Source: Ectopseudomonas khazarica
Lineage (GTDB): Bacteria; Pseudomonadota; Gammaproteobacteria; Pseudomonadales; Pseudomonadaceae
Direction: 5' to 3'
NCBI RefSeq assembly: GCF_004521985.1
Contig: NZ_SBHZ01000026.1
Span: 1 to 54,002, forward strand
DNA: 54,002 bases
Below, piece after piece: positions 34,587 through 42,741 of this stretch (position 1 is its first letter; each line of letters starts with the position of its first letter). Made by a program: the position numbers and the translations under genes. The notes beneath the pieces were generated by a model. The model worked only from the letters and a program-made list of their open reading frames with translations, had not been told where the DNA came from and searched no databases.

Positions 34587-36029
34587 TCAGTGCTTGCGCG
34601 GCACGGCCTTGAGCAGCTCGTCCGGCGGCATCTCGCACTGGATCTTGCGCCCGATCAGTTCTTCGATGGGCGGCAGGGCGAAGGCGTCGTCCTCGCCGGC
34701 GAAGCTGATCGAGGTGCCGCTGGTGCCGGCGCGGCCGGTACGACCGATGCGGTGCACGTAGTCGTCCGGGTCTTCCGGCAGGGTGAAGTTGATCACGTGG
34801 CTGATGCCGTCGACGTGGATGCCGCGACCGGCCACGTCAGTGGCGACCAGTACGCGGATGTGTCCGGCACGGAAGCCTTCGAGCACCTTGATGCGCTTGT
34901 GCTGCGGCACGTCACCGGACATCTGCGCGGCGCTGACGCCGTCACGGGTCAGGCGTTCCTCGATACGGCGCACTTCGTCCTTGCGGTTGGCGAAGACCAT
35001 CACCCGGTCCCAGGCGTTCTGCGTGACCAGGTTGTACAGCAGCTTGTACTTGTCGCTGGAGGCGACGGCGTAGACGTGCTGCTCGACGGTGTCGCTGGCG
35101 ACGTTCTCCGGCTCGATCTCGACGATGGCCGGGTTGACCGTCCACTGCTTGGCCAGGTTCATCACGTCTTCGGTGAAGGTGGCGGAGAACAGCAGGGTCT
35201 GGCGGTCACCCTTCATCGGCGTCTGGCGGATGATCTGGCGCACCTGCGGGATGAAGCCCATGTCGAGCATGCGGTCGGCTTCGTCGAGGACCATCACCTC
35301 GACCATGTCCAGGTGCACCTCGCCGCGCTGGTTGAAGTCCAGCAGACGGCCCGGGGTGGCCACGAGGATGTCGCAGAAGCGCGACTCCAGCTGCTTGAGC
35401 TGCTTGTCGAAGTCCATGCCGCCGACGAAGCTCATGACGTTGAGCCCGGTGTACTTGGTCAGCTCGGCGGCGTCCTTGGCGATCTGTACCACCAGCTCAC
35501 GGGTCGGCGCGATGATCAGCGCGCGCGGCTCGCCCATGTAGCGCTCTTTCGGCGCCGGGGTCTGCAGCAGCTGGGTGATGATCGAGATGAGGAACGCGGC
35601 GGTCTTGCCGGTGCCGGTCTGGGCGCGGCCGATGGCGTCCTGGCCCTTGAGGGTGTAACCGAGGACGCCGGCCTGGATCGGTGTGCAGTAGGGGAAACCC
35701 AGGTCGTGGATGGCATGCATCAGCTCGGGCGCGAGCCTGAAATCATGGAAGCGCACCTTGCCTTCGGCGGGCTCGACCACGAAGTCTTCCAGTTTCCAGG
35801 TGTCCACCGGCTTGGCCGGGCGTTCGCGACGGGGCTTGTCGGCCTTGGCGGGGCGTGGTTGCTGCTGCGGGCTGGGCGTGCCGGCGTTGTCGCTGGCGGC
35901 ACGGGCGGGTTTGTTCTTGCGGGAGCGCTGGTCGTCTGTGCCGCGGGCCGGGCTGGGCGCTGCTACGGGGGACGCTTGTGGCTGCTCGTCTTCGGCCTTG
36001 CCGAACATTTTCTTGAGTGCTTTGAGCAC
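34587..36029 (-). CDS. rhlB: DEAD-box ATP-dependent RNA helicase RhlB
   Basis: A 480-residue helicase. A charged Pro/Ala/Arg-rich N-terminal extension (about 1-85) precedes the core. Motifs in order: Q motif (FPYCTPIQ), I (AQTGTGKT), Ia (PTRELVVQI), II (VLDEADRMLDMGF), III (SATF), V (ATDVAGRGIHVDG) and VI (HRIGRTGRAG). RhlB assists RNA degradation, as in the enteric degradosome. It matches the P. aeruginosa order next to the dau genes, an AMP-binding enzyme and an esterase. It is monocistronic, with its own terminator. Confidence 0.93.
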   Translation of the reverse strand: MLKALKKMFGKAEDEQPQASPVAAPSPARGTDDQRSRKNKPARAASDNAGTPSPQQQPRPAKADKPRRERPAKPVDTWKLEDFVVEPAEGKVRFHDFRLAPELMHAIHDLGFPYCTPIQAGVLGYTLKGQDAIGRAQTGTGKTAAFLISIITQLLQTPAPKERYMGEPRALIIAPTRELVVQIAKDAAELTKYTGLNVMSFVGGMDFDKQLKQLESRFCDILVATPGRLLDFNQRGEVHLDMVEVMVLDEADRMLDMGFIPQVRQIIRQTPMKGDRQTLLFSATFTEDVMNLAKQWTVNPAIVEIEPENVASDTVEQHVYAVASSDKYKLLYNLVTQNAWDRVMVFANRKDEVRRIEERLTRDGVSAAQMSGDVPQHKRIKVLEGFRAGHIRVLVATDVAGRGIHVDGISHVINFTLPEDPDDYVHRIGRTGRAGTSGTSISFAGEDDAFALPPIEELIGRKIQCEMPPDELLKAVPRKH

Positions 36030-36139
36030 GGGCTTCTCATCGACTGGTTAAGGAGTGAACGCTCGCCAGTGTAATGCAAGACGCGAGCGTGGCGAAGTGC
36101 TTCGCTCGCGTCTGTCAAGGGGACCGAGTGGTCAGCGCC

Positions 36140-37303
36140 TCATTGCTCCGGCAGGCTGGCCAGCAGCAGGCGCTGCACGTTGCCGCCCATGATCGCGGCG
36201 ATGGCGCTGTCGTCGAAGCCGGCCTGCTGCAGGCCTTCGGTGATCTGCGCCAGGCCGGTCACGTCGAACGGCGTATGCACGGTGCCGTTGAAGTCCGAGC
36301 CGAGGGCGACATGCTCGACCCCGACCAGGTCGACGGTGTAGCGGATGGCCTTGACGATGGCCGCGACCGAGGTGTCGCACACGGCGGTGCTCCAGTAGCC
36401 GATGCCGATGACCCCGCCTTTGGCGGCAATGGCCTGGATATGCTTGTCGCTGAGGTTGCGGGTGCCGGGGCAGGTGCCTTCGACACCCGTATGCGACACC
36501 AGCACCGGGCGCGTGGCCATGGCCAGCACGTCATCGATCAGCGGGCGCGAGGCGTGGGCCAGGTCCACCAGCATGGCCTTTTCTTCCAGGCGTGCGATCA
36601 CCTGACGCCCCAGCGGCGTCAGGCCGCCCTTGTTCAGGCCATGGGCCGAGCCGCCGACTTCGTTGTCGAAGAAGTGCGTGAGGCCGGCGATGCGAAAGCC
36701 GGCGTCGTACAGCACGTCGATGTTCTCCAGCTTGCCCTCGATGGGTTGCAGGCCCTCGGTGGCCAGCAGCCCGGCGACGCGGCGAGGGTCCTGCTGCCAG
36801 GCGGCGATGAAGCCGGCGAGGTCCTCGCGGCTGCGGATCAGCACCAGGCGTCCGTCGCTGCCGGCCGCGGCATCGCGCAGTTTCTGCGCCTGGTACAAGG
36901 CGCGCTGCAGCAGGCTGCTCCAGGTTTCCCGTGGCCAGCGCTGGGCCATCGCCAGCAGGGTGATGTTGTCGCTGTCGGCGCCATTGCTCTCCATGTTCAG
37001 CCCGCGCGGGGTCTTGGTCACGGTGGAGAACACCTGCAGGCCGAGACGCCCCTCGAGCATGCGCGGCAGGTCCGAGTGCCCGTAGTCGTAGCGCTTGAGC
37101 AGGTCGCGCTCCCAGAGCAGGGCGTCGTCGTGCAGGTCGGCGACGAACAGGCCCTGGTGCAGTTTCTGCGCGCTGGCGCTGGTGCTGTAGGGCGGCGGGC
37201 TGGCGACGCTGTTCATCTTCGCGTCGAGCAGCGACGGCAGGCCGAGAACGGCCAGGGCGCAGAGGGGAACGAGGAGCAACAGGGCGAGCAGGAGTTTGCG
37301 CAT
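36140..37303 (-). CDS. Membrane-anchored dipeptidase (peptidase M19, renal dipeptidase family)
   Basis: A 387-residue protein with one N-terminal hydrophobic segment (MRKLLLALLLLVPLCALAVL) acting as anchor or signal. Binuclear zinc ligands can be placed in VADLHDDAL (His and Asp; the usual text is D-x-HND), LLATEG (bridging Glu), THFFDNEVGGS, LVSHTGV and LGSDFNG. The family cleaves dipeptides, and some members act on D-amino-acid-containing dipeptides. It would act in the periplasm, feeding amino acids to importers such as the Aap system. Confidence 0.9.
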   Translation of the reverse strand: MRKLLLALLLLVPLCALAVLGLPSLLDAKMNSVASPPPYSTSASAQKLHQGLFVADLHDDALLWERDLLKRYDYGHSDLPRMLEGRLGLQVFSTVTKTPRGLNMESNGADSDNITLLAMAQRWPRETWSSLLQRALYQAQKLRDAAAGSDGRLVLIRSREDLAGFIAAWQQDPRRVAGLLATEGLQPIEGKLENIDVLYDAGFRIAGLTHFFDNEVGGSAHGLNKGGLTPLGRQVIARLEEKAMLVDLAHASRPLIDDVLAMATRPVLVSHTGVEGTCPGTRNLSDKHIQAIAAKGGVIGIGYWSTAVCDTSVAAIVKAIRYTVDLVGVEHVALGSDFNGTVHTPFDVTGLAQITEGLQQAGFDDSAIAAIMGGNVQRLLLASLPEQ

Positions 37304-37379
37304 GAGTGGCCATCCAGGCGTGTTGTTATGCCGGGCACTCTAGCAGGGAAGTTCTACTGCGGGCGTGTGCGGGGGCGAT

Positions 37380-38318
37380 TCAGCCGCAGAGGCAGTTGCG
37401 CCCCTGCTGCTTGGCCTGGTACAGCGCGGCGTCGGCGCGGGCAATCAGTCCCGACAGGCTGTCGCTGTGCTGCATCTGCGCCAGGCCGATGGAGATGGTG
37501 ACGCCCGGCAGCACGCCGACCGGCGAGTAGAACGAGTCGATCTGCTCCAGGCTGGCACGCAGTCGCTCGCCGATGGTGCGGGCATCCTGATCGGCGATCT
37601 CCGGCAGCAGGATGACGAATTCCTCGCCGCCGAAGCGTATCAGGCTGTCCTTGGGGCGGAGCTGGTTGCGCAGGGTGTGGGCGACCAGGCACAGGGCGTA
37701 GTCGCCGGCGAGGTGGCCATGCTGGTCGTTGTAGGCCTTGAAGTGGTCGACATCCAGCATCAGCAGCGACATCGGCTCGTCGTTGAAGGCGCAGCGGGTG
37801 CTCTCGCGCTCGAACACATGCTCCAGCCAGCGCCTGTTGAAGCAGCCGGTGAGGGTGTCGACATTGGCATTCTGCTCGCTGTCGAGAATCTGCCGGTTGC
37901 CCTGGCGAACCCGTTCGCAGAGCAGCTCCAGCAGGTTCTGCATCAGCTGCGGCGATTGCTGGAACAGGGCGATCAGCGACTCACGGTGCAGGCGCAGGAC
38001 GACCGAGGGACGCTCGGCCACCACATAGGCGGAAGGATGCTCGTTGTCGATGAAGCTGATCTCGCCTGCGCAGTCGCCCACTTCCAGGGTGCTCACGGCC
38101 TGGTTGTCCAGTGAGCCGAGGTAGACGCGCAACTGGCCTGAAATCAGCAGGTAGAGGTGTTGGTTGCGATTGAAGGGGGAGAGCAGGACTTCGCCTGCTT
38201 CCAGCTCACAGGCACGAAACTCCCGCAGCAGCTGATCGAGGCTGCTGGCCGCGACGTTGTGAAAAAGCCGCAGTTGCTGAACTTGCTGCAGGTCTGCCTG
38301 CCAGTGCGCCGATTTCAT
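37380..38318 (-). CDS. Diguanylate cyclase with N-terminal cyclic-nucleotide-binding domain
   Basis: A 312-residue cytoplasmic protein. Residues about 15-130 form a cNMP-binding beta-barrel (cup-like GEVLLSPF, HLYLLISGQLRVYLG, GEISFI). A helical stalk links it to a GGDEF domain (about 155-310) with active-site RFGGEEFVI. An RPKD inhibitory site lies exactly five residues before GGEEF, so product inhibition is expected. The start is taken at ATG 38318; an in-frame ATG at 38387 would add 23 residues of doubtful character. It predicts c-di-GMP synthesis tuned by cAMP/cGMP or redox state. It stands alone between the dipeptidase and the acyl-CoA synthetase. Confidence 0.9.
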   Translation of the reverse strand: MKSAHWQADLQQVQQLRLFHNVAASSLDQLLREFRACELEAGEVLLSPFNRNQHLYLLISGQLRVYLGSLDNQAVSTLEVGDCAGEISFIDNEHPSAYVVAERPSVVLRLHRESLIALFQQSPQLMQNLLELLCERVRQGNRQILDSEQNANVDTLTGCFNRRWLEHVFERESTRCAFNDEPMSLLMLDVDHFKAYNDQHGHLAGDYALCLVAHTLRNQLRPKDSLIRFGGEEFVILLPEIADQDARTIGERLRASLEQIDSFYSPVGVLPGVTISIGLAQMQHSDSLSGLIARADAALYQAKQQGRNCLCG

Positions 38319-38509
38319 CGCGATCTCGTCGTGCCAGACCGGGCAAAAACGCCGGAAGGCAAAACCAACGCTCCCTGTCATGTCCACGAATAATCTCTGA
38401 CATTATTCTTGGGCCGCAGGCCTGGCAATGCTCGGGCAAAGCCTCACCGACCAATGGTTGTACCTCGGTGCGAAGCTGTTAACTGATGCCTGTTCGTGTG
38501 TGCTCGAGA

Positions 38510-40411
38510 TCACGGCGCGAAATGAATGCGGTGGCCGACGGCGTAGCCGGCCAGACGCTCGCCGATGGCCGATGCCAGCGCCTCGTCCTGGTTCGGCACA
38601 TGGACATGGGCCAGCTGCCCGGCCTGGTCATCGCTCAGCACCTCGACGCGGATGGCGGGATGCAGCGCGGCGAGGTCACTCTGGTAGACACGGGCGATGG
38701 CGTCGAAGCGCAGTGCCGGCTTGAACGTCTTGCCCACCGCGGTCAACGGGATGGCGTCGACGATCCAGGCGTTCTTGGGGATGGCCGCGCGCTCGGGGAT
38801 GTGCGCCGCCGCGTGCTCCAGCAGCTCCGCCTCGCTGGCCTGGTTGCCGGGTTTCAGTTGCACGTAGACCACCGGCAGCTCGCCGGCTTTCTCGTCCGGT
38901 TTGCCGACGGCTGCGGCCATGGCTACGGCGGGGTGCTTGTGCAGCGCTTCCTCGATCATCTGCGGGTCGATGTTGTGCCCGCCACGGATGATCAGGTCCT
39001 TGCTGCGGCCGGTCAGCCAGATGTAGCCATCGGCATCGACGCGGCCGAGGTCGCCGGTGTTGAACCAGTCACCGTCGACCCAGATGCCGGCATTCTTGCT
39101 CGTCTGCAGGTAGCCCTTGAACACCGTCGCGCCACGGATGCACAGGTTGCCGATCTCGTTCTGCGCGGCGTCACGCAGGTAGCGGCCCTGGTCGTCGAGG
39201 ACCTTGATGCGCACCTCGCAGTAGGGCATGCGCAGGCCGATGGAGCCCGGGCGCCGTTCTCCGGCCGGCGGGTTGGCGCAGCTGCCGCAGGTGCCTTCGG
39301 TCAGACCGTAGCCTTCGATCAGGGTCAGGCCGGTCTTGGCCTCGAACTGACGGATCAGCTCGACCGGCATCGGCGCCGCACCGCACAGCGCGTACTTCAG
39401 CGAGGACAGGTCATGGCCTTCGCTGGGCACCTGCAGCAGCCCGGCATAGATGGTCGGTACGCCACTGAAGAAGCTGACCCGGTGACGCTCGATGACTTTC
39501 CAGAAATTGCCGATCAGCGTGGTGTTGCGATAGCCCTGTGGCGTCGCCAGCAGCACCTCGGCACCGCCGATGAAGGCAGCCAGGCCGGTGACCACCACGC
39601 CGTTGACGTGGAACAGCGGCAGGCCGCAGAGCGTCACGTCGCCCGGACCGAAGCGGGTGACCAGGTTCATGCTGTAGGCCATCGCCACTTCGTTGCCGTG
39701 GCTGTGCGGGGCGAGCTTGGGCGTGCCGGTGGTGCCGCCGGTGTGGAAGTAGCTGGCGACGTCGTTCGCGGCGATGATGCGGCCGCTTTCCAGGTGGTCG
39801 TTCGGGCAGGCGGCGATGGTCTCGTCGAAGTCCAGCGCGCCTTCCGGCCATGCGCCGCGCTGGGCCTTGAGCGCACTGCGTTGCGGCTCGGGCAGCAGGT
39901 TGGCCATGTCCACGCAGAGAATCGCCTTCAGCTCGGGCAGTTGCCCGCGCAGGGCCTGCACCTTGTCCCACAGGTCGGTACCGGGGAAGGGGGCGAGGGT
40001 CACCAGCAGTTCGGAGTCCGAGGCGTGGATCAGCTCGGCGATATGCTCGGGATCGAGCAGCGGGTTGATCGCGTTGACGATCCCGGCCGCTTCGCCGCCC
40101 CAGATGGTGTAGTGGGTCTGCGGCAGGTTCGGCAAGAGGAACGACACGGCCTTGCCCGGGCGCAGGCCCAGGCGGTGGAAGGCGTTGGCGGTCTGGGTGA
40201 GCTTGCCCAGCAGCTCGGCGTAGCTCAGGCGCAGCGGGGTTTCCTCGCCACTGCCCTGGAGAATGAACGACAGCGCCGGGGCATCGGGTTGCGCACTGGC
40301 CGTCCGGCGGATCAGCTCGAAGGTGCTCGGTGGCAGGTCGCGTTCGCTCAGTGCGACGGCCTCGATCTGCTCGATGTCCTGCAGGGTGCGAATCAGGGGC
40401 GCTGTGCTCAT
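38510..40411 (-). CDS. Acyl-CoA synthetase (AMP-binding enzyme)
   Basis: A 633-residue member of the acyl/aryl-CoA ligase superfamily, longer than the usual 550. The phosphate loop YFHTGGTTGTPKLAPHSH, the adenylate motif GYGLTEGT, the hinge region DGYIWLTGRSKDLIIRGGHNIDP and the catalytic Lys segment AVGKTFKPALR are present. The last about 70 residues beyond the usual end resemble an extra ferredoxin-like tail. Substrate is unclear; a fatty or branched acid is likely. The next minus-strand gene upstream is an esterase, 24 nt away, suggesting release of an acid and its activation in one operon. Confidence 0.9.
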   Translation of the reverse strand: MSTAPLIRTLQDIEQIEAVALSERDLPPSTFELIRRTASAQPDAPALSFILQGSGEETPLRLSYAELLGKLTQTANAFHRLGLRPGKAVSFLLPNLPQTHYTIWGGEAAGIVNAINPLLDPEHIAELIHASDSELLVTLAPFPGTDLWDKVQALRGQLPELKAILCVDMANLLPEPQRSALKAQRGAWPEGALDFDETIAACPNDHLESGRIIAANDVASYFHTGGTTGTPKLAPHSHGNEVAMAYSMNLVTRFGPGDVTLCGLPLFHVNGVVVTGLAAFIGGAEVLLATPQGYRNTTLIGNFWKVIERHRVSFFSGVPTIYAGLLQVPSEGHDLSSLKYALCGAAPMPVELIRQFEAKTGLTLIEGYGLTEGTCGSCANPPAGERRPGSIGLRMPYCEVRIKVLDDQGRYLRDAAQNEIGNLCIRGATVFKGYLQTSKNAGIWVDGDWFNTGDLGRVDADGYIWLTGRSKDLIIRGGHNIDPQMIEEALHKHPAVAMAAAVGKPDEKAGELPVVYVQLKPGNQASEAELLEHAAAHIPERAAIPKNAWIVDAIPLTAVGKTFKPALRFDAIARVYQSDLAALHPAIRVEVLSDDQAGQLAHVHVPNQDEALASAIGERLAGYAVGHRIHFAP

Positions 40412-40435
40412 TTATTGTGCGTCTCTTCGGTTCGG

Positions 40436-41095
40436 TCAGCCGGCTTGCAGCTGGCTCAACCAGTCGGCGATATCGCGAATCTCCTCCGGCAGTACCTCAT
40501 GCGCCATCGGATAGTCGCGCCATTGCACCGGCACTCCGCAGGCGTGCAGGCGATCATGCGCGGCGCGTCCCATGTCGGGCGTCACCACGTCATCGAATTT
40601 GCCATGCAAACACAGCACCGGCAGTTGTCTTTTTGTATCCGTCAGCTGCATTTCATCGCTGAAGGTCGGGGCGTAGGTCGACAGCGCCAGCACGCCGCCG
40701 AGCGTTTCGGCGTAGCGCAGGAAGGCGGTATGCAGCACCACCGCTCCGCCCTGGGAGAAGCCGGCCAGGACGATGCGTTCGGCGGCGATGCCGCTGTCCC
40801 GCTCGGCTTCGATCAGGGCGATGACCTGGTCGGCGGAGGCCTCCAGTTGCGCCTGGTCGATGGCGCGGGCCGGGCTCATGGCGAGGATGTCGTACCAGCT
40901 GGGCATGCTCCAGCCGCCATTGATGGTCACCGGGCGTGTGGGGGCCTGCGGCAGGATGAAACGGGTGGTTGCCAGCCGCTCCTGCAGCATCTCCGCGACC
41001 GGCAGGAAATCGTAGCGATCGGCCCCCAGCCCGTGCAGCCAGATCACACTGGCATCGGCGGTTTGTGGGGGTTGCAGAATCATGGGTGCGGTCAT
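40436..41095 (-). CDS. Alpha/beta-hydrolase carboxylesterase (phospholipase/carboxylesterase family)
   Basis: A 219-residue cytoplasmic esterase of the EstB/LYPLA type. The nucleophile Ser114 sits in AGFSQGG, the acid Asp in LHGKFDDVV and the His in YPMAHEVLPEEI. WLHGLGADRYDF forms the oxyanion region. It is complete and of normal length. It is first in the operon with the acyl-CoA synthetase and divergent from aapJ, with a 478-nt intergenic region between. Confidence 0.93.
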   Translation of the reverse strand: MTAPMILQPPQTADASVIWLHGLGADRYDFLPVAEMLQERLATTRFILPQAPTRPVTINGGWSMPSWYDILAMSPARAIDQAQLEASADQVIALIEAERDSGIAAERIVLAGFSQGGAVVLHTAFLRYAETLGGVLALSTYAPTFSDEMQLTDTKRQLPVLCLHGKFDDVVTPDMGRAAHDRLHACGVPVQWRDYPMAHEVLPEEIRDIADWLSQLQAG

Positions 41096-41177
41096 TGGTA
41101 GCTCCAGTGTGGTGCGAGTGCCCGATGTTGGGGCGGCGCTATGTGCCAGTCTCGACTAATCTGTGAATAAGTTGTCG

Positions 41178-41227
41178 CAAGGGTGAACATTTTGCTCTTG
41201 ACCCTTGTTCATCCTGCATTTTGCAGG
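41178..41227. promoter_or_regulatory. Nested inverted repeats upstream of the aapJ promoter
   Basis: CAAGGGT/ACCCTTG (41178-41184, 41201-41207), TGAACA/TGTTCA (41184-41189, 41206-41211) and the palindrome CCTGCA-TTT-TGCAGG (41213-41227) lie just upstream of the sigma-54 promoter. They are candidate sites for an activator or for IHF-like structure; none fits the NtrC consensus cleanly. Confidence 0.5.
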
Positions 41228-41231
41228 CTGC

Positions 41232-41247
41232 TGGTACGGGGCTTGCT
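41232..41247 (+). promoter_or_regulatory. Sigma-54 (RpoN) promoter of aapJQMP
   Basis: TGGTACGGGGCTTGCT fits the consensus TGGYACR-N4-TTGCW at every position, with exactly 10 nt between the GG and GC dinucleotides. The predicted start is near 41258, giving a leader of about 315 nt before aapJ. RpoN control suits an amino acid importer used as a nitrogen source. Confidence 0.85.
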
Positions 41248-41573
41248 AAGGCAGATGTGGACTGACGATGCAGTGCGGCAAAGGTAACACTGTGCCATTG
41301 CCGACTGCTCAACAGGCAGGAATCTGCTGTGTGGGGTTCCTTAGTAGACCGTCCGGGTGGCACGCCGCCCAGGCGGATGACGATCCGTCTCTGGCCCGTT
41401 CAACCAATGGGCAGGGCAGGGGCAGTTGGCCAGCAGAGGGCATTGCCGACTAGACTCCCGCCTGACGTCCGATTTTCTCGCCGACCTCGTTGCTGCCAGC
41501 GGGGCGTGCACCTCAAAAGGGTTGGGAAGCCGGACTGAGACTCCAACACAACAAGAGCAACTGGAGGTTTTTG
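41248..41573 (+). other. Long untranslated leader of aapJ
   Basis: No convincing gene lies here. The segment holds the repeated word CATTGCCGACT (about 41294 and 41440) and GC-rich hairpin potential near 41359-41387. No known riboswitch was recognised. Confidence 0.5.
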
Positions 41574-42602
41574 ATGAAGATGGTGAAATCCACCCTGGCT
41601 ATGCTGACCACCGCTGCGGTGCTTGGCGTCAGTGGCTTCGCTCAGGCGGGCGCCACCCTGGACGCCGTGCAGAAGAAAGGCTTCGTGCAGTGCGGTATCA
41701 GCGACGGTTTGCCGGGCTTCTCCTATGCAGATGAGAAAGGCAACTACCTGGGTCTGGACGTCGACGTCTGCCGCGCTGTTGCTGCCGCGGTCTTCGGTGA
41801 TGCCAGCAAGGTCAAGTACAGCCCGCTGACCGCCAAGGAGCGCTTCACCGCGCTGCAGTCCGGCGAGGTCGACATCCTGTCGCGCAACACCACCTGGACC
41901 AGCTCGCGCGATGCGGCACTGGGCCTGAACTTTACCGGCGTGACCTACTATGATGGCCAGGGCTTCCTGGTGAACAAGAAGCTGGGCGTTTCCAGCGCCA
42001 AGGAGCTGGACGGCGCTACCGTCTGCATCCAGGCCGGTACCACCACCGAACTGAACCTCTCCGACTACTTCCGTGCCAACGGCATGAAGTACACCCCCAT
42101 CACCTACGATACCTCCGACGAGAGCGCCAAGTCGGTCGAGGCCGGCCGCTGCGACGTGCTGACCTCCGACCAGTCGCAGCTGTACGCGCAGCGCATCAAG
42201 CTGGCCAACCCGAACGAGTACGTGGTGCTGCCGGAAGTCATCTCCAAGGAACCGCTGGGCCCGTCCGTCCGTCAGGGTGACGAGGAGTGGTTCGATATCG
42301 TGCGCTGGACCCTGTTCGCCATGCTCAACGCCGAAGAACTGGGCGTGACCTCGGCCAACGTCGAAGAAACCGCCAAGACCACCAAGAACCCGGACGTCGC
42401 CCGTCTGCTGGGTGCCGAGGGTGAGTTCGGCAAGGACCTCAAGCTGCCGAAAGACTGGGCCGTGCAGATCGTCAAGCAGGTCGGTAACTACGGCGAGTCC
42501 TTCGACCGCAACGTGGGTGCCGGTAGCGAGCTGAAGATCGAGCGTGGTCTCAATGCCCTTTGGAACAAGGGTGGTCTGCAGTACGCACCGCCGGTGCGTT
42601 GA
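41574..42602 (+). CDS. aapJ: General L-amino acid ABC transporter, periplasmic binding protein
   Basis: A 342-residue solute-binding protein of family 3. The start ATG 41574 follows GGAGG by 6 nt. The signal peptide MKMVKSTLAMLTTAAVLGVS ends with FAQA. The mature protein begins GATLDAVQKKGFVQCGISDGLPGFS and continues with GLDVDVCRAVAAAVFGDASKV, the ligand-binding signature. It captures a broad range of L-amino acids for AapQMP. It is the first gene of the transporter operon, separated from aapQ by 139 nt of structured RNA, as is common for binding proteins made in excess. Confidence 0.95.
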   Translation: MKMVKSTLAMLTTAAVLGVSGFAQAGATLDAVQKKGFVQCGISDGLPGFSYADEKGNYLGLDVDVCRAVAAAVFGDASKVKYSPLTAKERFTALQSGEVDILSRNTTWTSSRDAALGLNFTGVTYYDGQGFLVNKKLGVSSAKELDGATVCIQAGTTTELNLSDYFRANGMKYTPITYDTSDESAKSVEAGRCDVLTSDQSQLYAQRIKLANPNEYVVLPEVISKEPLGPSVRQGDEEWFDIVRWTLFAMLNAEELGVTSANVEETAKTTKNPDVARLLGAEGEFGKDLKLPKDWAVQIVKQVGNYGESFDRNVGAGSELKIERGLNALWNKGGLQYAPPVR

Positions 42603-42609
42603 CCGTCCA

Positions 42610-42722
42610 CAGCGGCAGGCGGGAATCTGTTCATAGGCTCGTGCGCGCCTATGGACCGGTTCTCGGGGTCTGCCGCTGTCGTTTCCGCTGATGTGAACTC
42701 CGGCCGGCTTGCGTGCGGCCGG
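42610..42722 (+). other. Structured intercistronic region between aapJ and aapQ
   Basis: CAGCGGCAG (42610-42618) pairs with CTGCCGCTG (42670-42678), and CCGGCCG (42700-42706) with CGGCCGG (42716-42722). No U tract follows, so these hairpins more likely protect or partly attenuate the aapJ message than end it. Confidence 0.65.
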
Positions 42723-42741
42723 GGCTTCCAAGAGGGTTGTT

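Noticed and set aside
38486..41101. An 871-codon plus-strand open frame opposite the acyl-CoA synthetase and esterase
   Set aside because: Spans two well-supported genes and has no domain of its own.
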